From assembly GCA_902563075.1 (NCBI GenBank), contig CACEWC010000001.1, positions 62,001 through 126,000 of the forward strand: DNA of 64,000 nt, read 5' to 3'. The notes beneath the pieces were generated by a model that was not told where the DNA came from, made no database searches, and saw nothing but the letters and a program-made list of their open reading frames with translations. The position numbers and the translations under genes were made by a program. Origin of the DNA: an uncultured Pelagibacteraceae bacterium. Its GTDB lineage: Bacteria; Pseudomonadota; Alphaproteobacteria; Pelagibacterales; Pelagibacteraceae. Below are positions 39,421 through 48,069 of the stretch, one piece after another; within the stretch, counting starts at the first letter, position 1, and each line of letters starts with the position of its first letter.

Positions 39421-40215
39421 ATGATAGGATTAATTTTTGGTGATACAGATTTTCCAAATAAAATACTTAAAACAATAAAGAAAAGAAAAATAAAGTACTT
39501 AATAATAGATTTATCTAAATCAAAAAGATTTAAAAAAGAGAGTAAATCTTATTCAGTTTCTATAGGTCAATTTGGCAAAATGATTAATATTCTTAAGGAA
39601 AATACCTGTAAAAGAGTCTTATTTGCAGGAAAAGTTAACAAACCAAACTTTTCTAAGTTAAAACTAGATTTTAAAGGAATTTATTATATTCCAAGAGTTA
39701 TTAAAGCATCGAAACTTGGTGATGCTGCAATTTTAAGAGAGATAATAAAAATATTAGCTCAAAATCAGATAAAAACTGAAAATTCACTTAAATTTAATCC
39801 AGAGCTTACTCTCAAAAAGGGTAATTATTCAAAGATTAAGCCCAATAATAAGGATCAGTCAGACATTAGAAAAGCAATCAAAACGCTAAATAGTTTAAAA
39901 GAGTACAATTATAGTCAGGGAGTAGTGGTCAGAAATAAAAAAATAGTTTCAATAGAGGGAAAAGGTGGAACAAAAAAAATGCTTGAAAAAAGCAAAAGTA
40001 AAAAATTTAGAAACCATGGTGTTTTAGTTAAGTTTCCAAAAAAAAAACAGGATCTCAGAGTTGACTTACCTACCATTGGTTTAAAAACGTTGAAACAAAG
40101 TAAGACAGCTGGATTAAAAGGTATTGTTGTAAAAAGTAAACAACATGTATTTTTAGACAAAAATAAATGTATTAGTTTTGCTAATAAAAATAAGATGTTT
40201 ATTTCAGTGAAATGA
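39421..40215 (+). CDS. lpxI: UDP-2,3-diacylglucosamine diphosphatase LpxI
   Basis: A 264-residue DUF1009/LpxI protein. The GLIFGDTDFP N-terminus, ASKLGDAAILREI and GKGGTKKMLEKSK segments fit LpxI, which replaces LpxH in most alphaproteobacteria and hydrolyses UDP-diacyl-GlcN to lipid X. Its position between lpxA and lpxB supports this. It overlaps lpxB by 4 bp. It is unusually rich in Lys, as are its neighbours. Confidence 0.92.
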   Translation: MIGLIFGDTDFPNKILKTIKKRKIKYLIIDLSKSKRFKKESKSYSVSIGQFGKMINILKENTCKRVLFAGKVNKPNFSKLKLDFKGIYYIPRVIKASKLGDAAILREIIKILAQNQIKTENSLKFNPELTLKKGNYSKIKPNNKDQSDIRKAIKTLNSLKEYNYSQGVVVRNKKIVSIEGKGGTKKMLEKSKSKKFRNHGVLVKFPKKKQDLRVDLPTIGLKTLKQSKTAGLKGIVVKSKQHVFLDKNKCISFANKNKMFISVK

Positions 40216-41345
40216 AAAAAATTTTTATATTAACAGGTGAACCTTCAGGAGATAAATTAGCATCAACTGTAATTACAAAGCTTCAACAAAGTCACTCAGA
40301 TATAGAATATTTAAGCGTTGGAGGTTCTCATTTAAATAAACTTGGCATCAAATCAATATATGATCTTAAAGAAATAACTTATATTGGTTTTACTAGTGTT
40401 ATTCTGAATTTATTTAAAATCAGAAATAAAATTAACGAAACTGTAAATAAAATAATTGAATTTAATCCTGATATTCTTTTTAGTGTAGATAGCCCAGATT
40501 TTACCCTTAGAGTTGCTGAAAAAGTAAAAAGTATCAATCCTAATATTAAAACAATACATTATGTTGCACCACAAGTATGGGTATGGAGAGAGGGCAGGGT
40601 TAAGAATTTTAAAAAGTTTTTAGACCACGTTTTATTACTATTCAATTTTGAAAAAAAATACTTTGATAAAGAAAATATTAAAAATACTTTTGTTGGTCAT
40701 CCATTACTTGAAAGTAAAGAGAATGTAAAAACAGATCTATCAAGTATGATTGATGACAATAAAAAAATTATATCTTTATTCGCTGGAAGCCGTACATCTG
40801 AAACGAACATTCTTTTACCAATCTTAATAGATTTTATTAAATTAATGAATGAAAAATTTAATAAATATGATTTTGTTTTTCATGCAACTAATCAAAGTAA
40901 AGATTTAATAAAAAACGAGATAAAAAAAAAGGATTTTAGTAATGTTGAAGTCATATCTGATGAAAAAATTAAAACTCAGATATTATCAAACTCTACATTT
41001 GCTGTAGCAAAATCTGGAACAGTTTCTTTGGAAATATGTAATTTAAAGATACCATCGATTATCATCTATAAAATGAATTTTATAAATTTTTTAATCGTAA
41101 AATTTTTAGTTAAAACAAAATTTGCAAATATAATTAACATTATAAATCAAAAAGAAGTTATTCCTGAATTAATTCAAAAAGAATGTAATGCAAAAGAAAT
41201 TTTTAGATCTGTTGTTTATTTTCTAAAAAATCCAGATTTAATGAAAAAACAAATTAATGAAGTAAATAATACCTTAGATGAAATTAAGTCTAAAACTTCG
41301 TCATCTATGGAAGCCTCATTAATTTTACAGAAATATCTATCTTAA
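40212..41345 (+). CDS. lpxB: Lipid-A-disaccharide synthase
   Basis: The 377-residue GT-B glycosyltransferase joins lipid X to UDP-diacyl-GlcN. GEPSGDKLASTVI at the N-terminus, YVAPQVWVWREGRVKNF and SLFAGSRTSE are diagnostic, and AVAKSGTVSLE lies in the nucleotide-sugar site. It is the last gene of the 11.7-kb rpsB-to-lpxB string. A 42-bp AT-rich gap then separates it from the lectin autotransporter. Confidence 0.96.
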   Translation: MKKIFILTGEPSGDKLASTVITKLQQSHSDIEYLSVGGSHLNKLGIKSIYDLKEITYIGFTSVILNLFKIRNKINETVNKIIEFNPDILFSVDSPDFTLRVAEKVKSINPNIKTIHYVAPQVWVWREGRVKNFKKFLDHVLLLFNFEKKYFDKENIKNTFVGHPLLESKENVKTDLSSMIDDNKKIISLFAGSRTSETNILLPILIDFIKLMNEKFNKYDFVFHATNQSKDLIKNEIKKKDFSNVEVISDEKIKTQILSNSTFAVAKSGTVSLEICNLKIPSIIIYKMNFINFLIVKFLVKTKFANIINIINQKEVIPELIQKECNAKEIFRSVVYFLKNPDLMKKQINEVNNTLDEIKSKTSSSMEASLILQKYLS

Positions 41346-41387
41346 TTTTCTTGAAATAAAATTTTTTTTAAGTTTAATTATTTTTTT

Positions 41388-43541
41388 ATGAAGATGATTA
41401 AACTTAAATTCAACCTAGTATATCTTTTTTTAATATTTTTTTTTAATTCAAACACTGTTTTTTCAGCAAGTTTTACTTTTCCTTCATCATTAACAACTAA
41501 TACATCTGATTTTGTTCTGCTATCTGAAACAGGTACCACTCCATCTGTTAGTGGTTTTTCAACCGATGTACTTATTACAATAAGAGCCACAGCAGGGTTC
41601 GTGAAAATCACAACGGTCTCTGGACTTGAACAAATCAATGGATATTGTGGGTATACAGCAGACTCAAACTCTGAACCTAGCAATTGTGCAGATGATAATA
41701 GATCTGAAATTGGTTTTGAGGGTACACAAAGTGAGGTAAATGCAGCATTAGCAACCCTTTCATTTAAAGGAGACGGAAGTACCTCTAGCGTTTCTATTAC
41801 TGCTTCTGCAACACCCACTGGTGCTGCCTATAATTCTGAAAACGGTCATTATTATAGAGCTGTTTCTGCAACAGATATTAGATGGGATGATGCTAGAGCT
41901 GCAGCAAAAAGTGAAGCACAAAAATTTAATGGATTAACTGGTTACTTAGTAAATATTACAACTGCACAGGAAAATGACTTTGTGGCAAATAAAGTTTCTG
42001 TAAATGCTTGGACTGGGGGATCTGATAGTGGAACTGAAAGAGTTTGGAGATGGATGGATGGGCCTGAAGCTGGTCAAACTTATACTTGTCAAAAATTTGG
42101 TACTGGTGGAACAGGTGAGGAAAGTCCAATCAACGGTGTCGTATGTACAGAACAAAGTTATTTAAATTGGGATTTTGGAGAACCTAATCAATATAATTTA
42201 ACAAACGAAGATTATATGCATGTGTATGGTACTGGAGATAAAAAAGGCAGCTGGAACGATTATGTTATAAATAATAGCAACGTTGATGCTTATATTATTG
42301 AGTATGGTGGTATGGGTGGAACTGCTACAGTCCAAGGCACAGCAACAATTTCAATAACATCTACAGAAGCAAGCGGTACATATACTGCTTTTGATGATAA
42401 AGAATTAGTTGGTATCGTAGAAGGACAATCAGAAGGTGCGAAAAGATTCATTTATAATTCAACTAATGCTGTCTTGGAGAGAATAGAATGGCATAGAACG
42501 ACAAAAAAAAATGATAATATTAAATTTAAGGATGTAGGAATAAGTATAGATTTGAAAGAAAATACATACCCATATGCAAAATTATTAGACTTGTATCTTT
42601 TAAAGGGCAGCATCGAGAAGAAACAATTAATTTCTGAAAAAAATATTAACAAATTTATAAACGAACTTCCTCTTTCTAATTATTTAAAAAATGAATTTGG
42701 ATTGTTACCCCAAGAGTGGAAAATTTGGAGCTCTGGCTATTTTAAAAAAGGAAAAATTAAAGCTAGAGTTAATAAAAAAAAAGAAGATTTTGACTCGAAT
42801 GCCTTAACGATTGGTATGGATAAAATAATAGATGAAAATAAACTTGTTGGTTTTGCTTTGAGAAAAGAGTATGAAAATAATGATATTGGTAAGTCTGGTA
42901 CAGAAATAAAATCTAATTCGACTAGCATCACAGCTTATTCTAGCACATATCAAAGCCATTCTTTTTTTATTGATGGTCTGGTAGGTTATGGACGCATCAG
43001 TAATAGTCTTATTAGAATTGAGGAAGCTAATACTTCAAATTCATTGACAGGAAAAAGAGATATCAATCAATTTTTTGGATCAATTAAATTTAATAAACTA
43101 ACTAATAAGAATAAATTTACTTCATTGTTATTTGGAAGGGGTGATTTTGGTTTTTCATTTTTGGAAGGTTTTACGGAATCTGGAAATATACAAGCACTTA
43201 AATTTGAGGAACAAAAATTGCAACATAGATCTTTTTCTTTTGGTAGTCTTTTAAAATATAAAAAGAAAATTAATAGAGGCCATTTTTTACCATATGGAAG
43301 GCTGGAAGTTTTCGAAAATTTTTCTCCTCTTTCAAACGTAAATGCATGGTATGTATCTGATCTCAATACAAAATATAATCATCAAATAAGAGAAAACTAT
43401 GATAATTCTATTAAACTAGAAATAGGTTTTGATTTAAATCTTATTGATAGTTGGTATATATCTACCTCTTTGAGAAGGCTATATAGAAATACTGGTAACT
43501 TAGAAAATGAACTTGCCATTAAAGCGAGTAAACCTTTTTAA
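41388..43541 (+). CDS. C-type lectin-domain autotransporter (secreted/outer membrane)
   Basis: A 717-residue protein with an N-terminal signal peptide (1-26, LIFFFNSNTVFSA), then a beta-rich Ser/Thr segment (27-150). A C-type lectin-like domain follows (about 151-307): WDDARAAAKSEA, GYLVNITTAQEN, WTGGSDSG, then NWDFGEPNQYN with an EPN motif, and GSWNDY with a WND motif, ending YIIEYGG. A linker (310-470) leads to a C-terminal beta-domain with alternating strands and a terminal Phe (IKASKPF). In animal lectins EPN plus WND marks Ca2+-dependent mannose-type binding; binding here is inference. It probably displays the lectin domain at the cell surface. Its stop shares TTAA with gltX. Confidence 0.8.
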   Translation: MKMIKLKFNLVYLFLIFFFNSNTVFSASFTFPSSLTTNTSDFVLLSETGTTPSVSGFSTDVLITIRATAGFVKITTVSGLEQINGYCGYTADSNSEPSNCADDNRSEIGFEGTQSEVNAALATLSFKGDGSTSSVSITASATPTGAAYNSENGHYYRAVSATDIRWDDARAAAKSEAQKFNGLTGYLVNITTAQENDFVANKVSVNAWTGGSDSGTERVWRWMDGPEAGQTYTCQKFGTGGTGEESPINGVVCTEQSYLNWDFGEPNQYNLTNEDYMHVYGTGDKKGSWNDYVINNSNVDAYIIEYGGMGGTATVQGTATISITSTEASGTYTAFDDKELVGIVEGQSEGAKRFIYNSTNAVLERIEWHRTTKKNDNIKFKDVGISIDLKENTYPYAKLLDLYLLKGSIEKKQLISEKNINKFINELPLSNYLKNEFGLLPQEWKIWSSGYFKKGKIKARVNKKKEDFDSNALTIGMDKIIDENKLVGFALRKEYENNDIGKSGTEIKSNSTSITAYSSTYQSHSFFIDGLVGYGRISNSLIRIEEANTSNSLTGKRDINQFFGSIKFNKLTNKNKFTSLLFGRGDFGFSFLEGFTESGNIQALKFEEQKLQHRSFSFGSLLKYKKKINRGHFLPYGRLEVFENFSPLSNVNAWYVSDLNTKYNHQIRENYDNSIKLEIGFDLNLIDSWYISTSLRRLYRNTGNLENELAIKASKPF

Positions 43542-44929
43542 CTTAATTCTAATCTATTAATTACGTCATCTTTATCTAAAGATTGAATAATATCGTAAAT
43601 GCCTGGACCAAATTTCGATCCTGTTAATAATATTCTGAGTGGTTGACCGACCCCTTTGAAATTTGTTTTATGTGATTTTATCAAATTTTCAATTATTGGT
43701 TCTAAAACTTCTCTAGAAGGTCGTTCAATTTTTTTAAATTGATTAATGAAATCTGAAATTATCTTTTTTGCATTATCGTCAATCAATTTTATATCATCTG
43801 GATTAAAATTAATTTTATCTAATAAAATATATTGAGCATTATTAAATATATCTTCTAGAGTTTTAGCTTTATTCTTAAGAAATGTGAGTGATTTTTTTAG
43901 CTTATCTTTTTTATCTGATTGAATTTCACTTTTATATAATTTGCAATATTCAGTTAATTGATTGAATAAGTCATTCTCATCAATATTCTTAATATAGTGC
44001 TCATTCATTGACAAAATTCTATTCATATCAAGTTTAGAGGGAGATTTACCGATACCCTCTAAATTAAAAAATTTTATACTTTCATCTAATGTAAATATTT
44101 CTTTATCTTTGTAAGACCAACCCAATCTTAAAAGATAATTTCGAAGGGCATCTGGCATAATACCAATTTTAGAATAATCATCTAATGTAGATGCTTTATC
44201 TCTCTTTGATAATTTCTTTCCCTCAATTGTATGTATTAAAGGAATATGGGCAAATGAAGGTAACTCCCATTTCATGGCTTGAAAAATTTGTATCTGTTTG
44301 AAGGTGTTTATTTTATGATCATCACCTCTAATAATATGTGTCATATTCATTTGGTGATCGTCTACAGATGCTGATAAATTATATGTAGGAGTACCGTCAT
44401 TTCTTAAGATAATAAAATCTTCAATAGTATTATTTTCTATTTCGACATCACCTTGAACTAAATCTTTCAATACCGAGGTTCCATCAATCTTACTTTTAAA
44501 TCTTATGACAGGTTTAACATCTTTAGGAGCATCATTTTCATTTTTATCTCTCCATTTTCTATCGTAAATATAGGGAGTCTTTTTTTGCCTTGCTCTTTTT
44601 TTTTGTTCTTCTATTTCTTCACTTGAACAATAACATTTATATGCATGACCATTTTTAAGTAGCTCATTTGCAACCTTTATGTGATCGTCTACCTTTTCTG
44701 ATTGAATGTATTCCTCTCCATCATAGTTAATTCCAATCCATTTAAGCGATTGTATTATTTGATCTTTGTATTCATCTTTAGATCTTTCTTTATCTGTATC
44801 CTCTACTCTTAAGAAGAATTTACCGTTTTGATTTTTGGAATATAACCAATTAAATAAAGCTGTTCTAACCCCACCAATATGTAATGCACCAGTAGGGGAG
44901 GGAGCAAATCTAGTTGCTACTTTTTTCAT
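43538..44929 (-). CDS. gltX: Glutamyl-tRNA synthetase
   Basis: A 463-residue class I synthetase. The HIGH motif appears in FAPSPTGALHIGGVRTALFNW near residue 8-25 and the KMSKS loop as KLSKRDKAS near 240. A C-terminal anticodon-binding helical domain includes QPLRILLTGSKFGPGIYDII. Many alphaproteobacteria have two gltX paralogues, so discrimination between tRNA-Glu and tRNA-Gln cannot be judged here. It lies 22 bp after lexA, and its TAA overlaps the stop of the autotransporter gene. Confidence 0.96.
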   Translation of the reverse strand: MKKVATRFAPSPTGALHIGGVRTALFNWLYSKNQNGKFFLRVEDTDKERSKDEYKDQIIQSLKWIGINYDGEEYIQSEKVDDHIKVANELLKNGHAYKCYCSSEEIEEQKKRARQKKTPYIYDRKWRDKNENDAPKDVKPVIRFKSKIDGTSVLKDLVQGDVEIENNTIEDFIILRNDGTPTYNLSASVDDHQMNMTHIIRGDDHKINTFKQIQIFQAMKWELPSFAHIPLIHTIEGKKLSKRDKASTLDDYSKIGIMPDALRNYLLRLGWSYKDKEIFTLDESIKFFNLEGIGKSPSKLDMNRILSMNEHYIKNIDENDLFNQLTEYCKLYKSEIQSDKKDKLKKSLTFLKNKAKTLEDIFNNAQYILLDKINFNPDDIKLIDDNAKKIISDFINQFKKIERPSREVLEPIIENLIKSHKTNFKGVGQPLRILLTGSKFGPGIYDIIQSLDKDDVINRLELS

Positions 44930-44951
44930 TAAAATGGTTTAGACTATTTTT

Positions 44952-45629
44952 TTAGAAGTTTCTATATAAAGATACTAATACACCCTGAACTTTTACTCTA
45001 TCAGGTCCAAATATTTTAGTTTCGTAATTTTTGTTGGCACTTTCTAAAGCAACAACTTTACCTTTTTTTCTAATTCTTTTTAACATTGCTTCATGCTCAT
45101 CAATTAGAGCAACAACAATTTTTCCATTATCAGCTGTATCTGTTCTTTTAATAATTACTGTATCACCTTCATGAATCCCAGCTTCAATCATCGAGTCCCC
45201 TTGAACTTTTAAACCAAAATAATCTCCATTTTTCTCTAAATTACTTGGCAAAGGTATTCTTGAAACCTCATTTTGAATAGCTTCAACAGGTGTTCCAGCA
45301 GCAATTTTTCCTAAAACTGGTACCTCGGCATCATCTGATGATAAATTCTCCTCATCTAAACCACCTTTAATAACACTTGGTGAAAAACTGTTATAAATGT
45401 CGTTTGCTGAAGCCGTTTCTGGCAATTTAATTACTTCTAATGCTCTTGCTTTATGAGCAAGTCTTTTAATAAAACCTCTCTCTTCTAATGCACTTATAAG
45501 TCTATGAATTCCAGACTTAGACTTAAGGTTTAACGAAGCTTTCATCTCCTCATAAGAAGGAGAAACACCAGAGCTTCTCAACTTCTTGTTGATAAATAAA
45601 AGCAGGTTTTTTTGTTTTTTTGTTAGCAT
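44952..45629 (-). CDS. lexA: LexA repressor
   Basis: The 225-residue SOS repressor/autoprotease has an N-terminal winged helix ([26 protein letters not shown], to about 65). The self-cleavage bond is Ala111-Gly112 in [10 protein letters not shown], with the catalytic dyad Ser146 (QGDSMIEAG) and Lys184 (EAMLKRIRK). All cleavage residues are intact. A GTTC-N7-GTTC box lies 25-39 bp upstream of its ATG, so it should repress itself. It sits between trpC and gltX. Confidence 0.97.
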   Translation of the reverse strand: MLTKKQKNLLLFINKKLRSSGVSPSYEEMKASLNLKSKSGIHRLISALEERGFIKRLAHKARALEVIKLPETASANDIYNSFSPSVIKGGLDEENLSSDDAEVPVLGKIAAGTPVEAIQNEVSRIPLPSNLEKNGDYFGLKVQGDSMIEAGIHEGDTVIIKRTDTADNGKIVVALIDEHEAMLKRIRKKGKVVALESANKNYETKIFGPDRVKVQGVLVSLYRNF

Positions 45630-45631
45630 AA

Positions 45632-45668
45632 GAACAAATATCGTACAAAATCTGTTCTACAAAAGTTC
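45632..45668 (-). promoter_or_regulatory. LexA (SOS) operator region
   Basis: On the plus strand GTTC (45654-45657), seven bases, GTTC (45665-45668) form an exact alphaproteobacterial SOS box. A second, imperfect element GAAC-N7-GTAC lies at 45632-45646 in the opposite sense. Both are within 40 bp of the lexA ATG, where they would cover its promoter. GTTC-N7-GTTC is the known LexA target in alphaproteobacteria. Confidence 0.75.
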
Positions 45669-45685
45669 TTTTCAATTCACAATAG

Positions 45686-45708
45686 TAAAAAACCCAATAA
45701 AATAGGGA
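45686..45708 (-). terminator. Weak candidate intrinsic terminator after trpC
   Basis: Reading the minus strand, CCC-TATTTTATT-GGG is followed directly by six T residues. The helix is only three G-C pairs with two more possible after a mismatch, so it is weak. Its position between the trpC stop and the lexA promoter is right for ending the trp transcript. Confidence 0.3.
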
Positions 45709-45717
45709 ACTATTTGA

Positions 45718-46509
45718 CTAAAGTACTGAGAAAATGGAATTATTTTCTAAATTTTTCAAAAGTGATTCACCAATTAGAAAAGTTTTAATAGATGTTTTAT
45801 TTGAGAGTTCCAATAGTTCATCTTTTGTTTTTATTCCACTTTCAGAAATTAATGGACCTTTATGATTAACCAAAACATCATGAATATCAAAAGTTGTATT
45901 TATATCAGTTTGAAGAGTTTTTAAGTTCCTATTATTGATACCAATTAATGCATCTTTAAATTTTAAAGCTTGTTTTGCTTCTTCAACTGTATGCACCTCA
46001 ACTATAACAGACATGTTTAATCTTAAAGCTTCCTCATATAACTCATTTGCAAGGCTTTCACTTACACCAGCTAATATAATTAATATTGCATCTGCTCCAT
46101 AACTCTTTGCTAATGGAATTTGAAATTTATCTACAAAAAAGTCCTTACAAAGAATTGGTAAATTAATATTCTGTTTAATTTCACTTATATGTCTCAAATC
46201 TCCTAAAAAAAAATTTTCCTCAGTCAAAACAGACAAACAAGTAGCTTTATTATCATTATATATACCAGCTATTTTTACAGGGTCATAATCATTTATGATT
46301 ACACCGGCAGAAGGACTAGCTTTTTTGATCTCAGCAATAATTGAAAATTTATTTTCCTTAATATTTTTTTCAATATTTTCTTTAAAATTAATAAACATTT
46401 TATTTTTCTCAATTAATTCATTTAATGAGGCTATTGAAATATTTTTTTTAGAATTTTCTATTTTTTCTATTTTCTTTTTAATTATTTTTTCGAGAACATT
46501 TTCAGGCAT
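45718..46509 (-). CDS. trpC: Indole-3-glycerol phosphate synthase
   Basis: A 263-residue TIM-barrel enzyme. IIAEIKKASPSAGVI holds the catalytic Lys, LCKDFFVDKFQI the second Lys, and LIGINNRNLKTLQTD and LISESGIKTKDEL complete the signature. It closes the indole ring from CdRP. It is the last gene of trpE-trpG-trpD-trpC and overlaps trpD by 8 bp. moaC and moeA, which follow trpC in many alphaproteobacteria, are not here. Confidence 0.96.
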   Translation of the reverse strand: MPENVLEKIIKKKIEKIENSKKNISIASLNELIEKNKMFINFKENIEKNIKENKFSIIAEIKKASPSAGVIINDYDPVKIAGIYNDNKATCLSVLTEENFFLGDLRHISEIKQNINLPILCKDFFVDKFQIPLAKSYGADAILIILAGVSESLANELYEEALRLNMSVIVEVHTVEEAKQALKFKDALIGINNRNLKTLQTDINTTFDIHDVLVNHKGPLISESGIKTKDELLELSNKTSIKTFLIGESLLKNLENNSIFSVL

Positions 46510-47494
46510 TTTGAATTGTCTCTAAATGTTTAATAACTTTGTTTGATAAAATATGCTCTCTTGCATTTTTATATGCTTCACTAAACTCTTCATGAGTTTC
46601 ATTAACAATCAACCCCGCTGCAGCATTTAAACATACTGCTTTAGAAAAATCATTATCTTCACCTTTAAATATTTCAAGCATTTTATTAGCATTAAATTTT
46701 GCATCATCACCAACTAGATTTTCAAATTTATCTGCGTTAATATCTAATTTTTTTGGATCAATAACAATTTCAGATATAACATTGTTTTTTAATTGGATAA
46801 CATTTGTTTTAGCGTAGGGTGAAATTTCATCTAAACCATCTTCACTATTGACGATCCATGCAAATTTAATATCTAAACTTTTTAAAGCGTTAGCAAATAT
46901 TTTTAATAACTTTTTTTCAAAGACACCAACAACTTGTCTTTTAACTAAGGCTGGACTACTCAAAGGACCAATCATATTAAAAATTGTTCTTTTACCAATT
47001 TTTTTTCTGGTAGGTCCAACGTATTTCATTGCACTGTGGTAATTTGGTGCAAACATAAAACCAAAATTATTTTTTTCAATTTGTGACTCAATATCATTTG
47101 GTTCTAAATTAATTTCTATATTTAATGCCTCTAAAACATCGCCAGATCCACATTTAGAAGATACTGCTTTATTTCCATGTTTTGCTACTTTAACACCCAT
47201 ACTTGCAAGCAATAATGCAGAAGCTGTTGAAATATTGAGTGTGTTCATTCCATCACCACCTGTACCACATGTATCAATACAATTTTGCACATTTACTCTT
47301 TTTGATTTATTTCTTAGAACGTATACTCCTCCAGCAATCTCATTTGAAACTTCACCTTTAGCGGACAAAAGTGTTAAAAAATCAAATATTTCCTGTTCAT
47401 TTGCCTTACCTTCCATTAATAATTCGAAAGCTGCCTTACTTTCCTCAAAGGATAGATCATCTTTTTTTTTAATTTTATCTATGAATTGTTTCAT
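46502..47494 (-). CDS. trpD: Anthranilate phosphoribosyltransferase
   Basis: A 330-residue enzyme. The PRPP loop DTCGTGGDGMNTLNIST near residue 78, KHGNKAVSSKCGSGD and GPTRKKIGKRTIFNMIGPLSSP are the family hallmarks. It transfers phosphoribose to anthranilate. It is 5 bp after trpG and overlaps trpC by 8 bp. It is not fused to trpG, unlike in enterobacteria. Confidence 0.97.
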   Translation of the reverse strand: MKQFIDKIKKKDDLSFEESKAAFELLMEGKANEQEIFDFLTLLSAKGEVSNEIAGGVYVLRNKSKRVNVQNCIDTCGTGGDGMNTLNISTASALLLASMGVKVAKHGNKAVSSKCGSGDVLEALNIEINLEPNDIESQIEKNNFGFMFAPNYHSAMKYVGPTRKKIGKRTIFNMIGPLSSPALVKRQVVGVFEKKLLKIFANALKSLDIKFAWIVNSEDGLDEISPYAKTNVIQLKNNVISEIVIDPKKLDINADKFENLVGDDAKFNANKMLEIFKGEDNDFSKAVCLNAAAGLIVNETHEEFSEAYKNAREHILSNKVIKHLETIQNA

Positions 47495-47499
47495 TAATT

Positions 47500-48069
47500 T
47501 TAAAGTCTAATAAAATTTTTTAAAATTTTAATACCTAGTTTAGTTTTAATACTTTCAGGATGAAATTGCACTCCATGAACATTATATTTTTTATGCTGAA
47601 CACCCATTACTAAACCATCTTTGCTTTCAGCAGTGATTTCAAGATGTTTCGATAGTGTTTTTTTATCAATAATTAAGCTGTGATAACGTGTTGCCTCAAA
47701 TGATTTTGGAAGATTTTTTAATATTCCTAACTTTTTGGAGATAATTTTGCTTGTTTTACCATGCATTAGTTTTTTAGCCTGAACAATTTTAGAGCCAAAT
47801 ACCTGTCCGATAATTTGATGACCAAGACAGACACCAAGAATTGGAATTTTTTTATATAAAGATTTTACTATTTTTAAACAATTACCTGATTGATCAGGAT
47901 TACCTGGGCCTGGTGAGATTACAATTTTATTATATTTTCTTTTTAATATCTCATTAGATGTAATCTGATCATTTCTTATTACATCTACCTTAACTTTTAA
48001 TGAAGATAGGTAGTGATAAAGATTAAAAGTGAAACTATCGTAATTATCTATAAGAATTATTTTTTTCAT
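47500..48069 (-). CDS. trpG: Anthranilate synthase glutamine amidotransferase component
   Basis: The 189-residue class I amidotransferase has the nucleophile elbow PILGVCLGHQIIGQ (Cys near 80) and the His-Glu pair in VQFHPESI. IDNYDSFTFNLYHYL at the N-terminus is typical of TrpG/PabA. It supplies ammonia to TrpE and, as in other bacteria with one copy, may also serve p-aminobenzoate synthesis (inference). It overlaps trpE by 4 bp. Confidence 0.95.
   Translation of the reverse strand: MKKIILIDNYDSFTFNLYHYLSSLKVKVDVIRNDQITSNEILKRKYNKIVISPGPGNPDQSGNCLKIVKSLYKKIPILGVCLGHQIIGQVFGSKIVQAKKLMHGKTSKIISKKLGILKNLPKSFEATRYHSLIIDKKTLSKHLEITAESKDGLVMGVQHKKYNVHGVQFHPESIKTKLGIKILKNFIRL

Noticed and set aside
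41378-41818. 146-residue minus-strand ORF opposite the autotransporter
   Set aside because: It is complementary to the beta-rich N-terminal coding region. The plus-strand frame has a signal peptide and a complete domain order, so this is a shadow.
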